In this document: positions 55,345 through 64,000 of the stretch, in pieces
How positions within the stretch are numbered: the first letter of the stretch is position 1
How the letters are laid out: each line of letters starts with the position of its first letter
NCBI RefSeq assembly: GCF_000003195.3
Contig: NC_012878.2
Span: 40,340,599 to 40,404,598, forward strand
DNA from: Sorghum bicolor
Taxonomy: Eukaryota; Streptophyta; Magnoliopsida; Poales; Poaceae
Reading direction: 5' to 3'
DNA length: 64,000 nucleotides
Notes under the pieces: model-generated
Databases searched by the model: none
Told to the model about the DNA's origin: nothing
Seen by the model: the letters and a program-made list of their open reading frames with translations, nothing else
Made by a program: the position numbers and the translations under genes

Positions 55345-58300
55345 CTATTTGGGGTCGAGGTCAGCGCTGATCGTCAGCACCTTGCCGTCGGAGTTGTTGG
55401 GATCGAGCGGGATCTTCTTGGTTCCTTCCGCTGGCTCGAAGTTGCCCGCGTGGCGCTTGGGCTCTGGAGCCTCAGCGGCCAGGGCCTCGAGCTTTACAAC
55501 GAGCACGGTGGAGTTCTCGACCGCCTCCCAGTACTTGACGCACTCGACGTCGCACTCGTAAGCGTGCTCGAAGGAGGAGCTGACGGTGATGACACCTTTG
55601 GGTCCAGGCATCTTCAGCTTCAAGTAGGTGTAGTTGGGTATGGCCATGAACTTGGTGTAGCCCGGGCGCCCTATGATGGCGTGGTACGTGCCCCGGAACC
55701 CGACCACCTCAAAGGTGAGGGTCTCCTTCCTGAAGTTGGCCGCCGTGCCAAAGCAGACCGGTAGGTCGATTCGACCTACTGGCAGCGCCTTTTTCCCTGG
55801 CACGACGCCATGGAAACCGCCGGCGCTTGGCTGGAGCCGTCCTCTATCGATGCCGAGGAGGTCGAGGGTCTCGAGATAGATGATGTTGAGGCTGCTGCCT
55901 CCGTCCATTAGCACCTTGGAGAGCCGGGTGTTGATGATGATAGGGTCGACGACGAGCGGGTAGACGCCTGGTGCGACTACCTTGTCGGGGTGGTCCTCTC
56001 GATCGAAGGTAATGGGGGTGTTCGACCAGTTGAGGTACTGGGGCACCGCCATTCTTGCCGCGAAGACCTCACGGCGTTCCCTTTTGCGCTGCCTCATGGT
56101 TAACTGCGTCGAAGGCCCACCATAGATCATGTAGCAGTCGTGGACGGCGGGGAAACCGTCGTCGTCCTTGCTACCCTCTTTGTCACCGCCTTTCTCCTTC
56201 TTCGAGTCGTCACGCTCATCCCTTTTGAACCCCAGACCGTCGAAATGCCTTTTCAGCATTCGACAGTCCTTGAGCTTGTGGTTGGTGCCTCCCTTATGGT
56301 AAGGTTATGGCTCTTCGAGCATCTTGTCGAAAATACCTCCGTCTGGGGGGCCTCTAGGCTTCTTCCGCTCCACGGCAGCGACGAGCTCGTCATCGAAGTT
56401 CTCCTGCTTGTACTGCCGCACTTTCTGCTTCTTTTTGTTCTTCTTGAGCCCTCGTCTGAGGGTTCCATCTTCATCGACAGGCCGCTTGCCTTTCCCCCCT
56501 TCACAGCTGAAGAAGGCGCCGACTGCCTCCGCTCCTGCTGCGTAGTTTGCCACTACGTCCATCAGCTTATCGACGGTCTGAGGGCGATTTCGGCCCAGTT
56601 CCCACACTAAGTCTCGACTGGTGGTACTAGAGACAAAGGCCACGATGACATCATGGTCAGGAATGTGTGGCAGCTCGGTGCGCTATTTTGAGAAGCGTCG
56701 AGCATACTCTCGAAGAGTTTCTCCTGACTTCTGCTTGCATTTGCTAAGGTCCCACGAGTTCCCGGGCCGTATGTAGGTTCCTTTGAAATTACCCTCGAAA
56801 ACTTTAACCAAGTCGACCCAGTCATGAATCTGATTTGCTGGAAGTTCTTCGAGCCATCGACGGGCGGTGTCGGAGAGGAAGAGGGGTAGCTGTCTGATGA
56901 TGGCTCGATCATCACCTCGAGCGCCACCTAGCTGACAGGCCAGCCTAAAATCGGCCAGCCATAACTCTGGTTTGGTCTCTGCATTGTATTTCGCGATGCT
57001 GGTCGGGGGTCAGAATGGACTGGGCAGGGGCGTGCTGCGGATCGCCCTGCTGAACACCCGTGGGCCCGGTGGCTCGGGGGCCACCCGGTCCTCGTCGCTG
57101 TCGTACCTCCCACCGCGATGTGCGCTGTACCCTCGCTCTTCCGCGTCTCCGTGGTGGCGGTGTCGATTTTCTTCGAGGTCATGCCGCGCGTCGTGTCGAC
57201 GCTGATTGTCGACAGGGAGAACGAGAGCGGTCTTTCTACCTCGAGGAGGAGGCTGTTGATGGACTGACACCTCCTTTTCATTTTGAGGCGGCTCGTTGCG
57301 CTTTTCAGTGGCAGCTCCTTGTCGTCGAGAAGCTGAGCTTTCAGCTTGTTGAACTGCCGCCACCTGGAGCAGAGTCTGTACCTCGTCTCGAATGCGCCGA
57401 GCCTGGGAGTTCGATGGCTCTGGCATGTTGCACAGCAGCATCATTGCCGCCACTACGTTTTGGCCTGCTCGAGGGAAGCGGCTGACGGGCTGCTCTGGCT
57501 CTACGTCTCCGATGATTTGTCGATGTACCTCTCGAGCTCGTCTGCGAACGCTTCCGCCCGGCGGGTATGGCAAGTCTTGCTCAAGGATTTGCTCAAGCAG
57601 GACGAGGCGTTCTCGGTCTTCATCGAGCTTCATCTTGAGCTCTCGCAGCTGTGCTAGCTGTGCAGCCTTGTCTTCTTGTGGAGGGGGGTCGACCTGTCCA
57701 TCGTTCCCAGGCGTCCTGGGGTCTTCTCGTGCCACGGGGGCTCGACCGCCCGCAGCAGCATCCCGCGTCTCGTCGGTAGTTTCTACCGCCCTGTCGATGT
57801 GATAGCATTCCCTTGTAGGGTCGTAGCTATCAGTCTTGGAGTCGGAGTCCGGCTCGGCGGCGTAGAAACATCCACGTCCCTCCTCCAGCAGCCGCTGCCT
57901 GAGTGAAGTGATCGTGTATCGTCCGGGGCCTAGGCGGCGGAGGCCTCGCACCTAGGAGAGATTCGGCAGTTCGGACGTCGACTGTAGTGCTCCAGAGTTA
58001 CGTGGGAGGACCATTGGTCTCTCCACGTACGTCTAGGCGCTTGGGCATATTGCTCTGGCGAGCGACGCCGTGGCATTGTCTAACCCGAATGGCAGTGCCC
58101 TTCTTGGAGTAAACAACCCGTGTGGAAGTAGCTTAACAGCGGTGGGGGAAGGTGCGCGAGACGCGTCCCCTCCCGTCGTCACGCGGTGTTGAGCCGTCGT
58201 GTCCGCATTTCCGGCACATGATGTCGCCGGCTCGCGGTCCGCTTCCTGCCTCGCACGAGTTGTCGGTCGTGATGAGGCAGAGGGGCGGCGGTGGTGCTGT

Positions 58301-58497
58301 CCGCACCTCTTCTTGGGCGGGGAGGCGTGGTGGCGAGGGCGTCTTGGGGCCCTCGTCCGAGCTGGGGCAACGTGGGCTCCTCCCGGTCCTTTGACTGAGA
58401 GCAAGATCATGTCGTAGCCGGAGCCCGTAGACATGAACTCGAGACTCCCAAACCAAATCACCGTGGAGCGCGGAATTGGCGAGGCAAGAGCTGCCAT
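55345..58497 (-). pseudogene. gag: TE3 gag-protease
   Basis: Start at ATG 58497 (MAALASPIPRSTVIWF). An alternative in-frame Met precedes STGSGYDMILL. The whole gag-protease-pol region stays in one frame. Capsid motifs resemble TE2. The first zinc-knuckle Cys is lost to a stop (TGC to TAA, 56305-56307) in a region otherwise reading PYHKGG. Protease around VLMDGGSSLNIIY and TYHAIIGRPGYTKF. Stops include GAG to TAG near 58033, CAG to TAG near 57954, UGA at 57010-57012 and UAG at 55345-55347, the last two also present in TE2. Would form the particle and process Gag-Pol; not functional as read. Confidence 0.87.
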
Positions 58498-58535
58498 CTG
58501 GAAAGGAGTGGGAAACCGATGAAAAACACGCAGGA

Positions 58536-58555
58536 CCCCTACCTGGCGCGCCAAC
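58536..58555 (-). other. Primer binding site of TE3
   Basis: GTTGGCGCGCCAGGTAGGGG on the - strand right after the 5' LTR, identical to TE2. Confidence 0.8.
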
Positions 58556-59595
58556 TGTCAGTGTTTTCCCCACGGGGGGTCACACCAACGAGTAAATTTG
58601 TATGCGTGCTCCGTTTTCCAGATGGTGATGCAAGAAGACACGGGGATTTATCCTGGTTCGGGCAAGAGAAGGCCCTACGTCCAGCGGGGGGGGAGTTTGT
58701 ATTATCTTGCACCTAAGTGCTTGTACAGGGGCGAATACAAGCGTGGTATGAAGCGTGAGAGCCCTACTGCGTATGCGTGTAGTATTGCGTGGTGTCGTCC
58801 GTTCTATTCTTGAGTCCCTCCTTTTATAGTTCCAAGGAGAGACCCTGGGTACATGTATAGGCGTCAGAATAGGAGTCGATAGCAGCATGGAGCGCTGACC
58901 TACTCGAGGCTTCCGTACCGGCATGGCCTCGAGCCGTCCCGTCTTGATAGCCTGGTGATGATTACGCGTGCCCCTGCATTCTGCTCTGCGCGCCGCCTTG
59001 TGTTGGTTCAACGGTCGCATGCTTGTACGGTATGGCGGCAGATCCGGCGGGGTGGTTGTGGTGTTACCAGTCGATGCCCAACTCGTCCCTAGGAAGGAAA
59101 CCCGTTCGGTCGAGGGTCGGACGCCGTGTAACGTGGCGATATCCGGAGCGCTGACCTTGAATGTCTCGAGGGGGTCCCGATTAGACGTCCCATCCTTGTT
59201 TCCCGCGCCCTATCATGCCCTGGGTTGTTCGGCGGGAAGGCTGCAAAAAGATCGATGGGACGGATGCCTGTTCCCTATCACGCCTCCCGTGACCTGTGTG
59301 TTAGGTGGGGAAGCGTCAGGCGCATTTAATGCCCCGGCTCGCGTGCGCGCGTCAGGCGGCGGGCGGCGTCCTTGCGCTCGACGCCTCCCGGTTCGCGTGA
59401 GCCTGTTCCGTATTCGACGGTAACCAGCGCTCGACGCCTGATCGATTCGCTCGACGCTATTTCCGTCTTCGAGGTTGCGGCCGACGATGGCAGCGCACAA
59501 GTAAGGCCAGAGCGTCGAATTGAGGGCCTCGACCTGCGTACGGACAATCTTGTAATGCGCATCGGTGAGGGTACCCCTTACTGGTACCCTCGACA
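58556..59595 (-). repeat. 5' LTR of TE3 (right on + strand)
   Basis: TGTCAGTG...CCTCGACA, 1040 bp, followed by TSD AGCAC. Confidence 0.95.
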
Positions 59596-61488
59596 AGCAC
59601 GAAGCTTCATCCAATCAAGAAGATCACCGAAGTTTCACCCGGAACTTATCTTTAGTGTTCAAAGTTATGGTGAACAAATCGATCCGCGAGTTCTCAGCTC
59701 CCACTACAGACAACATCCGCACTGGACCTGCTGCAGAGATCGACGGCAACTTTGAGCTCAAGCCTAGACTCATCAACATGGTGCAAGCCAACCAGTTCTG
59801 TAGAAAGGTGCACGAAGATGCTAGTGCTCATCTCCAACACTTCCTGGAGATTTGCAGCACATTCAGCATGTCAGGAGTCCCTAGAGATGCTATACTACTT
59901 CGTCTCTTCCCATTCTCACTGTTGGGGAGAGCGAAGCAGTGGTTCTACGCTACAAAGGAGAAGAATACTACATGGGCACTCTACTCCATGAACTTTTTGG
60001 CTAAGTTCTTTCCTATGGGCAAGACCATTGCTCTCCGTGGGAAAATTACAAGTTTTCAGCAACAACATGATGAATCTGTTCCATAAGCATGGGAGCGCTT
60101 CCAAGACTACATCCTAGAATGTCCCCATCATGGAATGGAGAGCTGGCTACTGATGCAGACGTTTTATCATGGGCTCGGCAATAGTGCTCGAGAGACCATG
60201 GATGCTGCAGTTGGAGGAGCATTCATATCCCTCACAATATCACAAGCCACAGCTCTTGTGGAGAAGATGGCATCCAACCAAGGCTGGAACGAAGAAAGGA
60301 CCCAGACACGCAAGAGAGGTGGAGGTATGCACCAGCTCAAGGAGGTAGACATGCTGTCTGCCAAGCTAGACCTGCTCATGATGAAGCTCGATGATAGAGC
60401 TGGAGATAAGAAGGAAGTCATGCACGTCTACGACTCTCACATAACTTGTGAGGAGTGTGGATATACTGGACACTCAGGCAATCACTGCCCTGAGATGCTT
60501 GAGGACGTGAACTACATCAACAATAACAACAACAACTACTACTATAATTGTCCTCAACAAAATCAAGGTTGGAATCAACAGAGGCCTAACTACTCAGGTA
60601 ATTATCAAGGTAATAATTCTTTCAATAATAATAATAATTTTCCACCTCTGAGAGAGTTAGTGTCTAATCAAAGAAAGCTAATGGATAACCTATCTAAGAA
60701 ATTGACATCTAATGATAAAATGTTAGAAAATATAAATAATAGAATGGACAATTTCTCTACTGCCATCAAGAATCAAATTAGCTTTAATAAATTGATTGAA
60801 TCTCAGTTAAATCAAATAGTTGCTGCTGTTCCTGCTACTAACCCCGGTATACCATCACAACCGAAAGGATTAGAATCTGCAAATCTTGTAGACATGTTAG
60901 ATACAGGTAACTACTGGAGTAACCCCGTTGCAGAAGTTACTACTGACCTTCTACCGGTCAAGAGAGGCGATCCAAGACGCCCCGTCATCCCGATCTCCAT
61001 TGGCATGGTGGACTTTCCAAAAGCACTATGCGACTTTGGCTCCAGCATCAATATTATGCCCAGGGTACTCTATGAAAAATTCTTTACATACCCTTTACTA
61101 GAAACAACCATGTGTTTGCAGCTTGCAGATCGGACGCTAAGTTTCCCCAAGGGAATATTAAAGAACCTCTGCATCCGAGTTGGTGCCTTGTACGCCTCAG
61201 CAGACTTCGTGGTGATAGAGACCGGTAATGATGAGAGGGCACCCATCATCCTAGGGAGGCCATTCCTGAACACCTCGGGAGCTGTCATCTACGCTAGTGC
61301 TGCCAAGATTAGTTTCTACATCAAGGGGAGGAAGGAGACGTTTTCCTTCAAGAACAAGACTACACAAATCCCAGAGCAGTCCTGACATGAACCAAGGAAG
61401 AGAACCAACAGGAGGAACATGAACAAGCAAGTGTGGACTGAGTCAGCTAAGATAGTCACTGCAGTTCATGGAGGTCAAGATTGTCGAC

Positions 61489-63436
61489 TGAAAGGTCCAA
61501 ATGGCTAGAGGGGGGTCAATAGCCTATTTAAAATTTTCTACAAACTTCAACTAGACAAGTTGATTAGTAAAACACAAGGCGAAGCTATTCTAGCACTAGC
61601 ACAACAAAGCTATGCAAGCCACCTACACAAGTCTAGCAAGAAAGCTAAACACTAGTTACAACAAGAAAGCACAACTAGAAGCTTGCTACACTCCTAAACA
61701 AGAAAGCTAAGCTAAACAAGCTACTCAACTAGCAAGGTATGCACATAAGTAAAGGAGAGGGGAGTGATTGTTATACCAACATTGTAGAGTAGAAATATGG
61801 CCAATCAATCAATCACAATTACAAGAGAATCCTCGGCAAGAGATGACACAAGATTTTTTACCGAGGTTCACTTGCTTCCCGGCAAGCTAGTCCTCATTGT
61901 GGAGATACACCCACTTGATGGATCACGAGCTAATTGGCAATCCAAAGCCAAACCCTCAGTGGGTGCCGCACATCCACTCACAAGATGGAGATCCTCCAAG
62001 CCACAAGCAATCCACTAGAGTAGCCAATTGCGATCTTCCGTGGGGAAGGCTCAAGAACCCCTCACAAATCACTTGGTAAGGCTCGAAACAATCTCCAATC
62101 ACGAGCTCAACACCACCACTGCTCCAAGCCATCTAGGGCATCAGGAGACACCGAAGAGTAACAAGAAATCCGCAGCAAACTCAAGAGTCAAGTGCCACTA
62201 AATGCAACTCTCAAAGCAATGCACTTGAATCTCACTCGATCTCACTAGGATTAGCAATCAAGAAAGGAGATGAGTGGAGGGAGTGTTCTCTAGCTCAATG
62301 TATGTCTTAAGTAATCAAATGTGCAAGAGACAGCCTCCCAAAGCCAGCCACCTTCTATTTATAAGCCCCCTCAAAGAACTAGCCATTGGTCACTTTCACT
62401 GGGCTGAAATCGGGGGCACCGGACGCTACCAAGTGATCACCGGATGCTCGACCCCCAGCGTCCGGTGCTCAGGGGTTGGCCACGTGTCCTGCTTGAAACT
62501 CGCGTGTCAGTCTCTAACGGCTACCTGCAGAACACCGGACGCTCTGCAGGTCCACACCGGACGCATCCGGTGCACACCGGACTCATGCGCAGAGAGTTCC
62601 ACAAACCTGCAGGGTCACCGGACATGAGCCACCGGACACACCCTGAGCATCCGGTGCTCACCGGACTTAAACACAGGGAGGGTTGCAAAACGCCGTCACA
62701 CCGGACGCTAACCACCGGACGCTCTCAGAGTGCGTCCGGTGCTCATTCGTAGCAGGGTTAAGCACACCGGACTCTGAGGCAAGCGTCCAGTGCCTCCGCA
62801 CTCAGCGTCCGGTGAGTGTTTCTCAGTGAGAAAACACTCCCGCGACTTCTCTAAATTTCCCATCGGCGCAATAGAAAATATGCACTTAATTTTCTCAAAA
62901 GCGTCGAATCCCGCCGAGCAAGCTCGGCGGGAGGGAGAGAGGAACCCACACCCCTCTCAACCCTAGGAACTACACCTCCTTTGTAAAAGTGCTAACACCA
63001 ACAAGTGTCCACCACCAAAGTGCATGTGTGTTAGCTTTTCACAAACATTTTTACCCAAAGGAGTTAAGTTAGCACTTTACTAGATCCTAATGCATATGCT
63101 CAAGATATGGACCTAGTAACACTTGATTCGAGAGATAACCATGATTTCCCCTCTTGATAGACGGCTATCTATCCTAAACCCGATCAATCACTTCTCTACT
63201 CATCTTAGACCGGCAAAAGTAAAACCCTATGTTTATACCTTTGCCTTGATAACTTTGCTCCTCGTCTATCACCATGATCTCCACTTCATGCTTCATCCCT
63301 TTGTGATCATGTGGCCACCTTTCCATGCCACCATGCACCTTCATCACATGTGTTGCTATGCCTAACTCAAATCACTTAAACACAAGACATTAGCAACTTA
63401 GTGTCATTAATTACCAAAACCAAACTTAGGCTTTCA
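61489..63436 (-). repeat. Solo LTR of the copia family (1948 bp)
   Basis: TGAAAGGTCC...GGCTTTCA on the + strand, no interior. Flanked by TCGAC (61484-61488) and TTGAC (63437-63441), a 5-bp TSD with one C-to-T change at a CpG. In element sense a TATAAATAG box lies at 62364-62356. About 17 CACCGGACGC-type motifs fill 62410-62830. Left by recombination between the two LTRs of a full element. ORFs within it are motif artefacts. Confidence 0.92.
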
Positions 63437-63441
63437 TTGAC

Positions 63442-64000
63442 TCAAGTCACCGTTCCTGACCAAGAAGGATGACCTAGGTATGCCAAGCATCCAGTGCTCC
63501 ATTAATGGATACAACTTCCACAAGACGCTTTGCGACATCGGGTCGGGCGTGAACATAATGGCCGCAGTCACCTATCAGCTCCTGTTCAGAACCATGCCCC
63601 TAAAACCGACATACATTCAGCTCTAGATGGCAGATCAGACATTCCAAAAGGTTGAAGGTATAGTAACTGATGTCCCTGTCAAAATAGACGATCATTTTGT
63701 CCAAACAGACTTTCAGGTTATTGACATGGGAGAAGACAAGTACGATCCACCCATCATCCTTGGGAGACCGTTCCTCACCACTGTTAAAGCAACCATCTAC
63801 ATTAGAACCGGAGAAGTCCACATGCACTTCCCCTGTGAGAAGGTACGCCGCTATTTTACTGACCCTAATTATATAGTTGAAGACTCTAAGCAGGTCAGTA
63901 CAAGAAGACGATGACGCAACCGCAACCAGAAGAGGCAAATCATCAAGGACGGATAGGCAGACTACGAAGGAGAAGTGGTAAGGTCTGAAGACATACAGCT
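63442..64000 (+). pseudogene. Second aspartic-protease domain of element C gag-pro (3' partial)
   Basis: Removing the solo LTR and one TSD joins this in frame to the preceding gag-protease segment. Reads PFLTKKDDLGMPSIQCSING, then the retropepsin motif KTLCDIGSGVNIMAA, a TAG near 63626 (probably from CAG), and YDPPIILGRPFLTTVKATIY, the usual second motif. A basic stretch (RTRRR-like) leads out of the window. It is a different protease-like domain from the one at ~61030-61290, though both have the CD(F/I)GS and IILGRPFL pair. Linker to RT lies outside. Confidence 0.8.

Larger units (their letters stand above)
46028..59595 (-). mobile_element. TE3: complete Tat-lineage gypsy retrotransposon (13.6 kb)
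   Basis: LTRs at 46028-47072 and 58556-59595 with a perfect 5-bp TSD AGCAC (46023-46027, 59596-59600). Same plan as TE2. LTRs differ at about 20 sites by eye (~2%), so it is younger than TE2. It has an internal deletion in the antisense gene and several stops in gag-pol. Confidence 0.96.
45926..61488 (+). pseudogene. gag: Athila-like gag with first protease domain, split by TE3
   Basis: Exonic pieces are 45926-46027 and 59601-61488. ATG start MNRRHLPGNFVDNPEALF. Removing TE3 and one TSD joins the two pieces exactly in frame (34 whole codons, then codon start at 59601). The retrotransposon-gag core has FLEICSTFSMSGVPRDAILLRLFPFSL and AKQWFY. A CCHC zinc knuckle (CEECGYTGHSGNHC, C-x2-C-x4-H-x4-C) follows, then an Asn-rich stretch, a helical region and an aspartic-protease-like domain (ALCDFGSSINIMP, then APIILGRPFLNTSGAV). 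Stops: TAA at 60084-60086 and TGA at 61383-61385. The frame stays open past each and continues after the solo LTR. Confidence 0.87.
44838..64000 (+). mobile_element. Element C: Athila-like gypsy element, 5' part, with nested insertions
   Basis: Starts with an LTR beginning TGTTGACGG and runs past the window edge. A gag-protease gene follows, interrupted by TE3 and by a solo copia LTR. Part of the LTR, the PBS and the leader are missing, replaced by a block of ~60-bp repeats. RT and integrase would lie beyond 64000. Confidence 0.83.

Overview
This window is plant DNA built almost entirely of nested transposable elements. No ordinary host gene, rRNA or complete tRNA gene is visible. The families present (Tat-type Ty3/gypsy elements with an antisense gene, Athila-like gypsy elements with long A/T-rich interiors, a SIRE-type Ty1/copia family with ~2 kb LTRs, and a small CACTA element) point to a grass nuclear genome, probably panicoid (sorghum/sugarcane/maize relatives). 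The organism call is inference from element style only.

Layout from left to right. (1) 1-8556: right-hand part of a + strand Tat/gypsy element (TE1): end of pol, antisense spliced gene on the - strand, 3' LTR. It sits in a copia pol gene. (2) 8557-8858 and 22772-26426: that copia element (+ strand), split by (3) 8859-22771, an Athila-like LTR element (A). A carries two unrecognised ORFs, a very young 'three-LTR' non-autonomous element (13180-18280, TSD TGTTT) and an LTR of a related element (B, 20825-22063) fused into its own 3' LTR. (4) 26427-44837: a second copia copy of the same family on the - strand, meeting the first LTR tail-to-tail. It holds a CACTA element (26558-27603) and a complete Tat element, TE2 (29453-43862, - strand). 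(5) 44838-64000: Athila-like element C (+ strand), with a gag-protease gene split by a second complete Tat element, TE3 (46028-59595, - strand, TSD AGCAC), and by a solo copia LTR (61489-63436).

The three Tat elements share one plan: LTR - PBS - gag-protease - in-frame stop - RT/RNase H/integrase - copy of the polypurine tract plus hairpin - convergent antisense gene - hairpin - PPT - LTR. The antisense gene is the most interesting item. It has a TATA box, six exons and five short GT-AG introns, and exon lengths of 77, 661 and 479 bp are identical in all three copies (933 bp in the two not deleted there). Antisense placement would let introns survive retrotransposition because they are not splice sites in the genomic RNA. 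All coding regions here carry stops or frameshifts except the visible part of TE1 pol, which is open. Many of the stops look like C-to-T decay at CpG or CAG sites, as expected for silenced DNA.
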